From Salinilacustrithrix flava (lineage in GTDB: Bacteria > Actinomycetota > Acidimicrobiia > Acidimicrobiales > Salinilacustritrichaceae), in assembly GCA_024128875.1 (NCBI GenBank), contig JAMYFF010000004.1:1-64000 (forward strand): a DNA stretch of 64,000 nt. Direction: 5' to 3'. Each line of letters begins with the position of its first letter. Positions within the stretch are counted from its first letter, which is position 1. Of this stretch, positions 1-10,965 are shown piece after piece. The notes under the pieces were generated by a model. It saw only the letters and a list, made by a program, of their open reading frames with translations, did no database searches and had not been told where the DNA came from. The translations under genes and the position numbers were made by a program.

Positions 1-95
1 GGTGACCGGCTCACACCCTCTTCACGCCGGCTCTTCGGTTCGGTCACTTCCCCGGACCCACCGCCAAGCCTAGAAGCCAGTTGCTCAGCAGTCTC

Positions 96-983
96 CTAGC
101 TGACGGGGAGCTTGCGCTCGGCGGCGATCTCGAGCGTGGTGGCCGGGCGACCCGGCGTCACCAGCAGCGCCGGCACGCCGGCGGTCTCGACCGTCTCGCG
201 GCCCTGGCGCAGGCCGACCTTGAACGGCTCGGCGGTGCGCAGCTCGAGGGCCAAGCCGAGGGCCCCGCCGGTGAGGTCCAAGGACCCGTCCTTGGTGGCG
301 TCGGCATCGGCCGGCCCGATGCGGCGCAGGAGGTGGCGCTGCAGCAGCACGGGCTCGGCCATGGCGATCGGGTCGTGGACCACGACGCCGGCGGGGACGA
401 ACACCAGCCACCGGCGGCTGAGGAGGTGGAGGCGCAGGGCGACGGCGACGACGATCGGCACGCCGAGGACGAGGGCGATCCCGCCGGCGATCCACTGCTC
501 GGCGGCGAGCAGCAGCGGCCCGGCCACCAGCCCGGCGGCGGCGAGGGCCCAGGCGATCGGCACCGGACCCACGGCCATGGCGACCGGGACCCGGAGGGCG
601 ACGCGGCGCTCGTCGCCGTAGCTCGAGCCGTCGACGAAGGCATCCGCCGTGGCCGGCGACAGGGCGGCGACGGCGGCCAGCACGGCAACGACGATGCCGG
701 CGAGGCCCCACGCGAGCTCGTCGGAGGCGAACGCTGCCCAGGTGCAGAGCAGCACCGCACCGGGCGCCAGCGCCCGGACGACGGTGAGGGTCACGGTGCG
801 CAGCACGAGCGACGCCGCGAGCACACCACCCCATCCGGCCCAGGCCATGACCGAGGCCACGAGCTGCACGGCCCGGCTGCGATCGGCGAGGGCGTCGGCG
901 ACGGCCGGGCCGGCCACGACCGGCAGCAGCAGCCACAGGGCACGGAACGGCCACGGTGCGGCGAGGGGGAGGGAGCGGGGCAT
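96..983 (-). CDS. Multi-pass membrane protein of unknown function
   Basis: Predicted 295-residue membrane protein; I do not recognise the family. The N-terminal two thirds holds about five or six hydrophobic segments (around residues 13-30, 42-60, 66-85, 91-110, 133-165 and 168-185). A C-terminal part of about 100 residues looks soluble and beta-rich, as in PH-like domains of actinobacterial membrane proteins. The ATG start lies just left of the divergent MetE-like gene, with 120 bases between the two starts. Codon use (G/C third positions) supports this strand over the open plus frame through the same bases. Function unknown. Confidence 0.75.
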   Translation of the reverse strand: MPRSLPLAAPWPFRALWLLLPVVAGPAVADALADRSRAVQLVASVMAWAGWGGVLAASLVLRTVTLTVVRALAPGAVLLCTWAAFASDELAWGLAGIVVAVLAAVAALSPATADAFVDGSSYGDERRVALRVPVAMAVGPVPIAWALAAAGLVAGPLLLAAEQWIAGGIALVLGVPIVVAVALRLHLLSRRWLVFVPAGVVVHDPIAMAEPVLLQRHLLRRIGPADADATKDGSLDLTGGALGLALELRTAEPFKVGLRQGRETVETAGVPALLVTPGRPATTLEIAAERKLPVS

Positions 984-1103
984 GGCCCCGACAGATTTGC
1001 CCGGGGAGCCCGGCGGTGGCTATTCCGGTGTCATGCGGAACCAGGGGGAACGGTCCGGCGGAGCCCCCGCCGGCCGCGGTTCACCGAGGCGGAGCGAGCG
1101 GTC

Positions 1104-2111
1104 ATGAAGGCGATCAACCTCCGAGTCGGCACGGCGTCGGCCATCGGGAGCATGCCGCACCGGCAGGTCGACGCGGCCGTGGCGGTGGCCATGGCCGCCT
1201 GCGCCGATCTCCCGGCCGCGCCGTCCCTGCCCGCCCGCGATCCCCGCGAGGGCATGGTCGCCCAGGGGGCGTGGGGCCTGCGCGGCGTCGACATCGGCAC
1301 CGACGGCGCGCTGCGCATCGTCGGCGACCTCGACCCCACCGACCCCTTCGGCGGCGAGCCCACCCTCGAGGGCCCGGCCTTCGCCGGCCTGCGCGCCTTC
1401 CTGGAGGCGAGCCGCCACCGCACTGCGGCGATCAAGCTGCAGCTCACCGGCCCGGTCACGCTCGGCCTCGCCCTCATCGAGGCCGGCGCCGATCCGGACC
1501 TCGCCTTCGCCACCGCCCGCGCCGCCGTCGCGGCCCGGGCCCGCACCATGCTCTCGACCGCGCTGCGCATCGCGCCGCTGGCCCCCCAGGTCGCGTTCGT
1601 CGACGAGCCGTCCCTGGTCGCGCTGTCCCGTCCCGACTTCCCGCTCGCCACCGACGACGCGCTCGACCTGGTGTCCAGTGCCCTCGCCGCGGTGGAGCCC
1701 TTCGCCGTCACCGGTCTCCACTGCTGCGGCGACACCGACTGGCGCCTGGCGCTGGCCACCGGCCCACAGATCGTGTCGCTGCCGATCGGGCCGACCATCT
1801 CCGATCACGCCGGCGCCCTCGGGGTCCACCTCGATCGCGGCGGTTGGGTGGCGTGGGGCGCGGTGCCGACCTCCCGTCCCGTGGGCGACTCCTCCGACCG
1901 GCTGTGGCGTGCGCTGTCGGACACGTGGTGCGACCTGGTCCAGCGGGGCTGCGACGCGCTGCGCCTCCGCGAGCAGGCGCTGGTGACGCCCGAGTGCGGC
2001 CTGGCCATGCACGATCCGGTGCAGGCCGAGCACATCCTCGCCCTCACCGTCGACCTGGCCGAGCGGGTCCGCCGCCAGTCCTTCGGCGTGCGCCTCTCCG
2101 TCGGCGCGTAG
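1104..2111 (+). CDS. MetE-like (cobalamin-independent methionine synthase C-terminal fold) protein
   Basis: A 335-residue protein resembling the C-terminal zinc/methyl-transfer half of MetE, without the N-terminal half of the 750-residue enzyme. It opens with a glycine-rich GSMPHR segment typical of stand-alone MetE-like proteins. Likely zinc ligands are seen in LHCCGDTDW (about residue 207) and TPECGLA (about 300). The open frame extends far upstream, but that part is antisense to the preceding gene. The ATG at 1104 is preceded by a purine-rich GGAGCGAG and is the sensible start. ligA follows after 30 bases. Small MetE-like proteins act in methyl transfer, but the substrate here cannot be stated. 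Confidence 0.8.
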   Translation: MKAINLRVGTASAIGSMPHRQVDAAVAVAMAACADLPAAPSLPARDPREGMVAQGAWGLRGVDIGTDGALRIVGDLDPTDPFGGEPTLEGPAFAGLRAFLEASRHRTAAIKLQLTGPVTLGLALIEAGADPDLAFATARAAVAARARTMLSTALRIAPLAPQVAFVDEPSLVALSRPDFPLATDDALDLVSSALAAVEPFAVTGLHCCGDTDWRLALATGPQIVSLPIGPTISDHAGALGVHLDRGGWVAWGAVPTSRPVGDSSDRLWRALSDTWCDLVQRGCDALRLREQALVTPECGLAMHDPVQAEHILALTVDLAERVRRQSFGVRLSVGA

Positions 2112-4193
<2,082 letters not shown>

Positions 4194-4205
4194 CTGCCGC
4201 TCACC

Positions 4206-4700
4206 TCACGTCGCGGAGAAGCACCAGTTCTCGACGCGCTGGGTCTGCTCGCGACCCTCGACCTGGTCCCAGATGGTGGCGACCAGGCAGTAGTCGCCGC
4301 TCAGGCGCTCGATGGACTTGTCCGGCCCGGGCTGGAAGATGATCCGGTTCAGCCCGTCGACCTCGATCTCGTCGTCGGTCAGCCTCGTGGCCACCCCGTT
4401 GCCGGGCAGCAGGGTGAGCTCACCGGTCCAGCCCGGCACCAGGTCGATGCCGATGGCCTCCTGGCCGAGGATCTCGGACCCGCGAGGCGGGATCAGCGCC
4501 TCGACCCCCGACGGATCCCGCGAGCCGGTGTCCTGGAGCCCGTCGGCACCCGAGACGCTGACGTCGCCGCCGTCGCCCTCAGCGGTGGTCACGTAGGCCA
4601 GGACGATGGCGGCGATGGCCACCGTGAGCACGACGGCGATGATCACCTTGGTGCGGGTGGGGTACTGCAGGCCCTGGGGGGCGGGGGAGGGGCTGGTCAT
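4206..4700 (-). CDS. Small membrane-anchored protein of unknown function
   Basis: A 164-residue protein with one N-terminal transmembrane helix (about 19-38, VIIAVVLTVAIAAIVLAY) and an extracytoplasmic domain rich in acidic and beta-forming residues, ending in a Cys-containing tail (DYCLVATIW, NWCFSAT). It may form one disulfide. The start codon overlaps the stop of the gene at 4697-5071 (ATGA), so the pair is translationally coupled. I do not recognise the family. Longer in-frame starts would run through the neighbouring gene. Confidence 0.75.
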   Translation of the reverse strand: MTSPSPAPQGLQYPTRTKVIIAVVLTVAIAAIVLAYVTTAEGDGGDVSVSGADGLQDTGSRDPSGVEALIPPRGSEILGQEAIGIDLVPGWTGELTLLPGNGVATRLTDDEIEVDGLNRIIFQPGPDKSIERLSGDYCLVATIWDQVEGREQTQRVENWCFSAT

Positions 4701-5071
4701 GGTCGGGGGAGCTCCGGGGTGGGGAAGGCGTGGAGGGAGGACAGCACGAGCGCGTAGACGGCGACGACGGTGGCGACGAGCAGCAGGCGCAGGCCCATCG
4801 CCCACTCGGCACCGATGGCGACGAGGATGCCGACGAGCTCGAACACCAGCAACCCGAGGGCGCCGCCGGCGCTGAGGCGGCGGGCCAGCTGGGCGAAGCC
4901 GACCTTGGCCACGAACGCCAGCAGGATCAGCGCCTTGCCCAGGTTGCCCCAGTCGTCTCGGCCGATGACGAACGCGCCCTCGGCCAGGGACTCGACCAGC
5001 ACCAGCCAGAAGGCGGCGTGCAGCGTCCAGGGGACCGCGAGGGTGCGGGCGGAGCCGGCGGGATCGGGCAT
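4697..5071 (-). CDS. Small integral membrane protein
   Basis: A 124-residue protein with four hydrophobic segments (about 14-30, 40-58, 66-85 and 92-112). It is the first gene of a two-gene operon with the membrane-anchored protein at 4206-4700, whose ATG overlaps its stop. The ATG at 5071 (MPDPAGSAR) is preferred over a further upstream GTG that would overlap the divergent kinase promoter. No catalytic motif is visible; function unknown. Confidence 0.7.
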   Translation of the reverse strand: MPDPAGSARTLAVPWTLHAAFWLVLVESLAEGAFVIGRDDWGNLGKALILLAFVAKVGFAQLARRLSAGGALGLLVFELVGILVAIGAEWAMGLRLLLVATVVAVYALVLSSLHAFPTPELPRP

Positions 5072-5124
5072 TCGGACCCAGTCTCGCACCGGGACCCCTC
5101 CACCAAGGCGGCGGGGACGTTCCC

Positions 5125-5130
5125 TACTGT
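5125..5130 (+). promoter_or_regulatory. -10 box of leaderless kinase promoter
   Basis: TACTGT fits TANNNT and lies six bases before the GTG at 5137, with no Shine-Dalgarno run between. This favours the GTG as the start of the kinase over the ATG two codons downstream. Confidence 0.5.
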
Positions 5131-5136
5131 GGCGCA

Positions 5137-7080
5137 GTGGCCATGTCACAGCTCTCCGACCAGGTCGGTCGCGTGGTGGGCGGCCGATACCGACTGATCG
5201 CCCCCCTGGGGGCGGGTTCGTCCGCGCAGGTGTTCCTGGCCGACGACGTCACCCTGCAGCGCAAGGTCGCGGTGAAGATGCTGCAGCCGGCCCTCGCCAC
5301 CGACCAGCACTTCCTGGAGCGCTTCCGGGCCGAGGCCCAGACCGTGGCGTCGGTGAACCACCCGAACGTGGTCGTGGTCCACGACAGCGGCGTCGACGAC
5401 GTCCCGTACCTGGTCACCGAGTACCTGGCCGGCGGCAGCCTGCGCGGCATGCTCGCCGCCGGGCACCGCCTCACCCCGTCCCAGGCCCTCGTCGTCGGCC
5501 TCGAGGCCTGCCGGGGCCTGGCGCATGCCCACGGGCGCGGCCTGGTGCACCGCGACCTGAAGCCGGCCAACCTCTGCTTCGGTGACGACGGCCGCCTGCG
5601 CATCGCCGACTTCGGGCTCGCCCGGGCGCTCGCCGAGAGCGGCACCACCGACCACGGCGGCAGCCACCTGGTCGGCACCATGCGCTACGCCGCGCCGGAA
5701 CAGGCCCGGGGCGAGCGCACCGGGCCCAAGGCCGACGTGTACGCCCTCGGCCTCGTGCTCATCGAGGCCGTCACCGGACGGGTGCCCTTCGCCGGCGGCG
5801 ACCCGCTCGCCGCCCTGCAGGCCCGCACCCACGGCGACCTCGAGGTGCCCGACGCCCTCGGTCCGCTGCGGCCCGCCATCGAGCGCGCCGGTCGCCTCGA
5901 CCCCGACGAGCGCGCCGACGCCGAGGAGCTCGGCATCGCCCTGCTCGCCGCGTCCGAGCGCCTCACCGCCCCGGCACCGCTCCCCCTGGTCGGTGCCCTC
6001 ACCGAGGCCGAGGGCGCCACCGAGTCCGCCGACGAGCGCACCCAGATCGCTCCGGCCCCCGCCGCGGCGTCCGAGGATCCCGCCGCCGGTCTGCGGGGGC
6101 GCAAGGCCCGCAAGGCCCGCAAGGCCCGCAAGGCCGCCGAGGCCGAAGCCGTCACCGTGGTCGACGCCCCGGAGGGCGACCCCGGCACCGCCCGACGCCG
6201 GCGCTGGCCGGTGGTGCTTGCCGTGCTGCTGGCCGTGGCCATCACCGCCGGTGGGCTTATCCTCGCCCAGCAGCTGCGGACCCCGACCGCCGAGGTGCCC
6301 GAGCTCGCCGGGCGCCAGATCGACGACGCCGAGCTGATCGCCGACCAGAACGACTGGATCATCGACGAGAAGAAGACCCGCCAGGACGGCACCGAGCCGG
6401 GCGAGATCGTCTCGACCACCCCGCCCCCGGGCGACCGCCTGGCCGAGGGGGGCACGCTCGTCGTGCTCGTCTCGGAGGGCAACACGCTCACCGACCGCCC
6501 CGCCGAGATCGTCGGGCGACCGCTCGAGGAGGTCGCCCTCGAGCTCGATGCGGCCGGCCTCGGGCACGAGGTCGCCGAGGAGGTCCACCACGAGGAGGTG
6601 CCGGCCGGCCACGTCATCGGCACGGTCGGCGAGGTCGAGACCTCGCTGCCCCGCGGGTCGGTCGTGCCCCTGTCGGTGTCCCTCGGCCCGGCGCCGCGGA
6701 CGGTTCCGGAGCTCCCCGCGGGTGCCGGGTTCGGCGTCGCCCGCGACGCGCTCGCCGGCGTCCAGCTCGAGGTGGCCCGGGAGGACGTCTTCAGCGAGAC
6801 GGTGCCGGCGGGCCAGGTCGTGGCCCTCGACCCGCCCCCCGGCGCGACGCTCGATCGGGGCGACACCGTGGTCGTGCAGGTGAGCAAGGGTCCCGACCGG
6901 GTGGCCGTGCCCGACCTGCGCGGCATGACCCTCGACGAGGCCGAGGCGGCCCTGCGCAACGCCGACCTGGTGCTCGGCCAGGACTGCTGCGCCAGTCGTG
7001 GCACGGTCGTCGGCTCCGATCCCGGTGCCGGCACGCAGGTGCGTCGGGGTACCTCGGTCAACATCTTCCTGGCCCGCTGA
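5137..7080 (+). CDS. Serine/threonine protein kinase with four PASTA repeats (PknB-like)
   Basis: A 647-residue transmembrane Hanks-type kinase of the PknB class, which senses muropeptides outside and phosphorylates cell-wall and division proteins inside. Seen: glycine-rich loop GAGSSAQV (about 26-33), VAVKML lysine, HRDLKPAN catalytic loop, DFGLA and an APEQ segment, all intact. A linker of about 60 residues follows, with a basic RKA repeat next to the membrane. Then come one helix (WPVVLAVLLAVAITAGG) and four PASTA domains ending in VNIFLAR. It is not beside ftsZ/rodA/pbp genes as in mycobacteria, so its targets are unknown. Confidence 0.95.
   Translation: MAMSQLSDQVGRVVGGRYRLIAPLGAGSSAQVFLADDVTLQRKVAVKMLQPALATDQHFLERFRAEAQTVASVNHPNVVVVHDSGVDDVPYLVTEYLAGGSLRGMLAAGHRLTPSQALVVGLEACRGLAHAHGRGLVHRDLKPANLCFGDDGRLRIADFGLARALAESGTTDHGGSHLVGTMRYAAPEQARGERTGPKADVYALGLVLIEAVTGRVPFAGGDPLAALQARTHGDLEVPDALGPLRPAIERAGRLDPDERADAEELGIALLAASERLTAPAPLPLVGALTEAEGATESADERTQIAPAPAAASEDPAAGLRGRKARKARKARKAAEAEAVTVVDAPEGDPGTARRRRWPVVLAVLLAVAITAGGLILAQQLRTPTAEVPELAGRQIDDAELIADQNDWIIDEKKTRQDGTEPGEIVSTTPPPGDRLAEGGTLVVLVSEGNTLTDRPAEIVGRPLEEVALELDAAGLGHEVAEEVHHEEVPAGHVIGTVGEVETSLPRGSVVPLSVSLGPAPRTVPELPAGAGFGVARDALAGVQLEVAREDVFSETVPAGQVVALDPPPGATLDRGDTVVVQVSKGPDRVAVPDLRGMTLDEAEAALRNADLVLGQDCCASRGTVVGSDPGAGTQVRRGTSVNIFLAR
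6100..6135 (+). repeat. Four tandem copies of a 9-base unit in the kinase linker
   Basis: The unit CGCAAGGCC occurs four times head to tail, coding RKA-RKA-RKA-RKA just before the transmembrane helix. Likely a slippage-prone basic juxtamembrane tract; copy number could vary between strains. Confidence 0.9.
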
Positions 7081-7164
7081 CCGCCGCCGACTTGACCTGT
7101 CTCGTCCGGGGGCAGCACTGTCTGCTCGCGCTCGGCGGGACGGCGCCGGCAGAAGGGACACGAA

Positions 7165-8040
7165 GTGACTTCGCTCGACGGCAGGATCACGGTCATCACC
7201 GGAGCAGGCCGCGGCCTCGGGCGGTCGCACGCGCTGCTCTTCGCCGCCGAGGGCGCCAAGGTGGTGGTCAACGACCTCGGCGGTGACGCCACCGGCACCG
7301 GTGGTGACCCGAGCGCGGCGGAGGCCGTCGTCGAGGAGATCCGCGCCGCCGGTGGCGACGCCGTGGCCAACCACGACGACGTGGCCACCTGGGCCGGCGG
7401 GGAGGCCCTGATCCGCTCGGCGATCGACGCCTACGGCGGCCTCGACGTGCTCGTCAACAACGCGGGCATCCTGCGCGACCGGGCCCTGGTCAACATGACC
7501 GAGGAGGAGTGGGACTCGGTCACCAACGTGCACCTCAAGGGCCACTTCGTGCCCACCCGCTTCGCCGCCGCGTACTGGCGGGACCAGACCAAGGCGGGCA
7601 TGCCTCGGGCCGCATCGGTGATCCACACGTCGTCGACGTCGGGCCTGCTCGGCAACCCCGGCCAGACCAACTACGGCACCGCCAAGGCCGGCGTGGCCGC
7701 CTTCTCCCAGATCTGCGCCCAGGAGCTGTCCCGCTACGGCGTGCGCTCCAACTGCATCGTGCCCGCGGCACGGACCCGCCTCACCGAGACCGCTCCCGGC
7801 CTGTCCGACATCGTCGCCGCCCCCGGCGACGGCGCGCAGTTCGACCTGTGGGATCCGGCTCACTGCTCGCCGGTGGTGGCATACCTGGCCGGTGCCGACT
7901 GCCCGCTGAACGGGCGGACCATGTTCGTCCAGGGCGGCACGATCCGGCTGATGGACGGCTGGCAGTTCGGCGCCACCTTCGAGCAGGAGGCGCGCTGGAC
8001 CATCGCCGAGCTCCACGAGACCTTGGACCGCATGGCCTGA
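7165..8040 (+). CDS. Short-chain dehydrogenase/reductase
   Basis: A 291-residue NAD(P)-dependent SDR. Cofactor motif GAGRGLG (about 12-18), NNAG (about 97), catalytic Ser in HTSSTSG, and the Y-x-x-x-K pair in NYGTAKAG. The long acidic VVNDLGGD turn after the second strand suggests NAD(H), as in the hydroxyacyl-CoA dehydrogenase part of multifunctional beta-oxidation enzymes. GTG start behind AGAAGGGA. It stands alone, followed by a hairpin terminator. Substrate unknown; a 3-hydroxyacyl-CoA or steroid-type alcohol is plausible. Confidence 0.88.
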   Translation: MTSLDGRITVITGAGRGLGRSHALLFAAEGAKVVVNDLGGDATGTGGDPSAAEAVVEEIRAAGGDAVANHDDVATWAGGEALIRSAIDAYGGLDVLVNNAGILRDRALVNMTEEEWDSVTNVHLKGHFVPTRFAAAYWRDQTKAGMPRAASVIHTSSTSGLLGNPGQTNYGTAKAGVAAFSQICAQELSRYGVRSNCIVPAARTRLTETAPGLSDIVAAPGDGAQFDLWDPAHCSPVVAYLAGADCPLNGRTMFVQGGTIRLMDGWQFGATFEQEARWTIAELHETLDRMA

Positions 8041-8045
8041 GGGCT

Positions 8046-8070
8046 CGGCGCCGGCCGCGCGCCGGTGCCG
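8046..8070 (+). terminator. Hairpin terminator after the SDR gene
   Basis: Ten-base G/C arms (CGGCGCCGGC and GCCGGTGCCG, one mismatch) around a five-base loop, six bases after the stop. No clear U-tract follows, as is common in such genomes. Confidence 0.55.
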
Positions 8071-8228
8071 AACCAGTGCCAGATGGCTACCATCGCCGCC
8101 CACGGGCCGGTCCCGGTGGGACGGCCATGCCGGACGCAGCGATCCCCAGCCGCTGCGACGAGGCAGGCCGTCCCTCCAGGGTCGGCCCGTGCCGCGCTCG
8201 GCGTGACCGACGTCTCACCGATCGCCTT

Positions 8229-8246
8229 CTTGACCCACCGGTCAAG
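8229..8246. promoter_or_regulatory. TetR-type operator upstream of the MFS gene
   Basis: Perfect palindrome CTTGACCcaccGGTCAAG (7-base arms, 4-base centre). The same arms recur at 10966-10983 beside the tetR start. It overlaps the likely -35 (TTGACC) of the exporter promoter, so binding would block transcription. Confidence 0.75.
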
Positions 8247-8250
8247 TGGA

Positions 8251-8256
8251 TAGCGT
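8251..8256 (+). promoter_or_regulatory. -10 box of the MFS exporter promoter
   Basis: TAGCGT fits TANNNT, 15 bases after TTGACC (8230-8235, inside the palindrome). The GTG at 8264 is seven bases downstream, which points to a leaderless start there. Confidence 0.45.
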
Positions 8257-8263
8257 CGACGAC

Positions 8264-9799
8264 GTGGACGGCGGACGGCGCGAACCAGGTGGACCCGGCG
8301 CGCACCTCGACGAGCTGAGCATCGACGCGCCCGGAGCCGACGAGGTCGCGGTGATGCCGTGGTCGCTGCTGCTGCGCCAGCGGGTCCACGACCGGGCCAG
8401 CCGGTCCTCGAAGTACCCGTGGCTGGTGCTCACGACGGTGCTGCTCGGCCTGTTCAGCGTCGGCTTCACCATCACGATCCTGTCGGTGTCGATCCCCCGC
8501 ATCGCCGGCGACCTGGGTTCCGACGAGTCGACCCTGACCTGGCTGGTCACGGGGCCGATCCTGGCCTTCGCCATCTTCGGCCCGAGCGCCGGCAAGCTCG
8601 GCGACCTGCGGGGGCACCGCCGCGTCTACGCGTGGTCGATGGTGGCCGTCATCGTCTTCGCCGCCCTCACCGCGGTGGCGTGGGACGCCCCGTCGCTGCT
8701 CGCCTTCCGCATCCTCGGGGCTGCCACCGGCGCTGCGGTGGGACCGACGTCGCTCGCGCTGATCAACCGGCTCTTCCCCAAGGAGCGCCGGGCCCAGGCG
8801 ATGGGCTACTGGACCATGGTCGGCGCCGGCGGCCCGGTCGTCGGCGTCGTCGCCGGCGGGCCGATCGTGGAGGCGTTCGGCTGGCGCTGGATCTTCGCCG
8901 GGCAGGTGCCCCTCACCATCGCTGCCCTCGTCCTCGCCCTCGTCGTGCTGCCCGAGACGGACAAGATCCCCTCGGCTCGCTTCGACCTGGCCGGCGCCGG
9001 CACGCTGGCCGCCGCCGCGACCGCCTTCCTCCTCGCCGTCAACCGGGGCCCGGTCGTCGGCTGGACCTCGCCGATGGTGCTCGGCGCGTTCGCCCTCACG
9101 CCGGTGGTGCTGTGGCTGTTCGTCCGGGTCGAGTCGCGAGCTGCGGCCCCGCTGCTGCCGCTGGAGTACCTGCGCCGCCGCAACTTCTCGATCCCGATCC
9201 TCACCCAGGTCTTCACGAACTTCGCCTACATGGGCGGGTTCATCATCACGCCGCTGTTCCTGCAGGACATCTTCGGCTACGGCGAGGCCAAGACCGGGTC
9301 GCTGCTCATCGCCCGTCCGCTCGCCTTCGCCGTCGCCGGCCCCGTGATGGGCTACCTCGCGGCCCGCACGGGTGAGCGCTTCGCCGCCGTCGGCGGTGCT
9401 GTGGCCGTGCTCGCCTCGATGTTCGGCATGGCCTCGCTCGGCGCCGGGTCGTCCGACCTGCTCGTCGTCGGCTTCCTCGGCCTCTCTGGCATCGGCCTCG
9501 GCATGTCGGCCCCCGCCCTGGTGGCGGCCATCGCCAACGCGGTCGACGACGACGACCTCGGCGTGGTCGGCGCCACCCAGCAGATGATGACCCAGTTCGG
9601 CGTGGTCGTCGGGATCCAGGTCATGCAGTCGACCCAGGCAGCCCGCGCCGGCGCGGTCGGCGCCGAGGCCTCCTACGGCGAGGCCTACCTGGTCGGCGCG
9701 GCCGCAGCCGCCCTGGGCCTGGCCTTCGCCTTCTTCGTCCGCAGCTCGGTCGTGCGCGCCCCGAGACGGGTGCCGGCGAGGCGGGCGCTGGCCGCATGA
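8264..9799 (+). CDS. MFS drug/solute exporter, DHA2-like (14 helices)
   Basis: A 511-residue proton-coupled exporter of the DHA2 type. About fourteen hydrophobic segments can be counted. The motif A region after helix 2 reads GKLGDLRGHRRVY, and a motif C-like GPVVGVVAGG follows. Starts considered: GTG 8246 (inside the operator), GTG 8264 (chosen, seven bases after a TANNNT box) and ATG 8354. The twin operator shared with the TetR gene at 10278 suggests substrate-induced expression. It ends in a strong inverted repeat shared with the convergent SCP2 gene. Confidence 0.88.
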   Translation: MDGGRREPGGPGAHLDELSIDAPGADEVAVMPWSLLLRQRVHDRASRSSKYPWLVLTTVLLGLFSVGFTITILSVSIPRIAGDLGSDESTLTWLVTGPILAFAIFGPSAGKLGDLRGHRRVYAWSMVAVIVFAALTAVAWDAPSLLAFRILGAATGAAVGPTSLALINRLFPKERRAQAMGYWTMVGAGGPVVGVVAGGPIVEAFGWRWIFAGQVPLTIAALVLALVVLPETDKIPSARFDLAGAGTLAAAATAFLLAVNRGPVVGWTSPMVLGAFALTPVVLWLFVRVESRAAAPLLPLEYLRRRNFSIPILTQVFTNFAYMGGFIITPLFLQDIFGYGEAKTGSLLIARPLAFAVAGPVMGYLAARTGERFAAVGGAVAVLASMFGMASLGAGSSDLLVVGFLGLSGIGLGMSAPALVAAIANAVDDDDLGVVGATQQMMTQFGVVVGIQVMQSTQAARAGAVGAEASYGEAYLVGAAAAALGLAFAFFVRSSVVRAPRRVPARRALAA

Positions 9800-9849
9800 G
9801 GAAATCCCGTGGATCGTGACCACGGGTGGTCACGATCCACGGGATTTCC
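9800..9849. terminator. 50-base perfect palindrome between convergent genes (REP-like)
   Basis: Two perfect 24-base arms around a GG centre, filling nearly the whole gap between the stop of the MFS gene (9799) and the stop of the SCP2 gene (9854). It can terminate both transcripts. A diverged relative lies at 34294-34344 between ilvN and ilvC, so this may belong to a dispersed palindromic repeat family. Confidence 0.8.
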
Positions 9850-9853
9850 GTTC

Positions 9854-10261
9854 TCAGGCCGTCATCTCAGCGATCTTGGTCGCCATCTCGACCTGGGCCG
9901 GGTCGGGCTGGACGGTCTGCATGGCCATCATCTTGGTCATGTCGCCCTGGACCTTGATCTTGCCGGCCATGAAGGCCTGCATGCTGGCCTGCTGGTCCTG
10001 GTCGATGAAGATCGCCTTGGCGGTGGCGTAGTCGACGGTGACCGTGAGGTCGGCGCTGTCGAGGTGGCCCATGTCGAGGGTCATCTCACCGTCGGTGGTG
10101 TCGATGTGGGCGTCCATGGTGCTCTCGTCGAAGGGGACCTCGGTGATGACGACGTTCATCTTCATCGGGGGCGGGGAGGTGGTGGACGTCCCGGCGTAGT
10201 CCTCACGGATGGCCTGGGCCGCCGCGATCCACTCCTCCGACAGGAACTCGTGCTTCGACAT
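9854..10261 (-). CDS. SCP2 sterol-binding domain protein
   Basis: A 135-residue protein consisting mainly of an SCP2-type lipid-binding fold. The characteristic tail is seen: ADLTVTVDYATAKAIF followed by AFMAGKIKVQGDMTKMM, the conserved glycine-rich part that closes the lipid pocket. Such proteins carry fatty acyl-CoA or sterols in the cytosol. It lies directly after the tetR gene on the same strand (16 bases), so the two may be co-transcribed, which links the regulator to lipid-type ligands. Confidence 0.85.
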   Translation of the reverse strand: MSKHEFLSEEWIAAAQAIREDYAGTSTTSPPPMKMNVVITEVPFDESTMDAHIDTTDGEMTLDMGHLDSADLTVTVDYATAKAIFIDQDQQASMQAFMAGKIKVQGDMTKMMAMQTVQPDPAQVEMATKIAEMTA

Positions 10262-10277
10262 GCCCGGAATGTACTGG

Positions 10278-10946
10278 CTACTCGACCAGGGCAGCCGCAG
10301 CGGCGGCGTCGTCCGCGGCGAGCACCTTCACGACCGAGCGGGCCACGAAGCGGGACAGGTCCTCGATGCCGACGTTGGTGCGTCCGGTGCGGTGGTAGTG
10401 GCTGTAGTAGCCGACGGTGCCGACCACCGCGAGGGCGAGCAGGTCGGGCTCCTCGTCGACGATCACCCCGGCGTCTTGGCCCCGCAGGATGATGGTGCGC
10501 ACGTCGCTGATGTGCTGGGCCGTGCCCTTGCGACGGGACTCCTCGGTGACCGCCCCGGTCTCCACCTCGAGCAGCGAGAAGAAGTGGGCGTTCTCGGCCA
10601 TGAACTGCACGCTCGCCTGCGCGCCCTGGCGGATCTGGCGCAGGGGGTCGGCCTCGGGGTCGATGGCCGAGGCCTGGTGCTTGCGCAACCGCAGGCGGAT
10701 GTCGGCGGCGACCTCGGCGAAGAGGGCTTCTTTGTTCTCGAAGTACCAGTAGAAGAGGCCCTTGGCCACCCCGGCGGCGTCGACGATGTCCTTGATGCGG
10801 GTCTCGGCGAAGCCCCGCTCGGTGAACAGCTGGGCGGCGCAGTCCACCAGCTGCTGCTTGCGCTCGCGGCCCTGGGTCGTCAGCTGGCGATCCGGGTCGG
10901 CGGGCGAGGTGGTGCTCGGGCGCGCAGCGGCGGTCGACTCGGGCAC
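10278..10946 (-). CDS. TetR family transcriptional regulator
   Basis: A 222-residue repressor. The N-terminal helix-turn-helix is clear: RKQQLVDCAAQLFTERGF, then IKDIVDAAGVAKGLFYWYF (about residues 30-75). The C-terminal ligand domain is variable. Start: GTG at 10946, with a GACACT -10-like box six bases upstream and a TTGACC -35 lying in the palindrome. The ORF can extend to 10982 but would then run through the operator. Likely represses itself, the MFS exporter and perhaps the divergent ferredoxin gene. Confidence 0.9.
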   Translation of the reverse strand: MPESTAAARPSTTSPADPDRQLTTQGRERKQQLVDCAAQLFTERGFAETRIKDIVDAAGVAKGLFYWYFENKEALFAEVAADIRLRLRKHQASAIDPEADPLRQIRQGAQASVQFMAENAHFFSLLEVETGAVTEESRRKGTAQHISDVRTIILRGQDAGVIVDEEPDLLALAVVGTVGYYSHYHRTGRTNVGIEDLSRFVARSVVKVLAADDAAAAAALVE

Positions 10947-10965
10947 CCGCAGAGTGTCCCGCCCC

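Noticed and set aside
5146..8103. Minus-strand open frame of about 985 codons
   Set aside because: Antisense to the PASTA kinase and SDR; composition is typical of shadow frames.
8246..8263. GTG at 8246 as start of the MFS gene
   Set aside because: It lies on the last base of the operator palindrome and upstream of the -10 box, so it would not be in the transcript.
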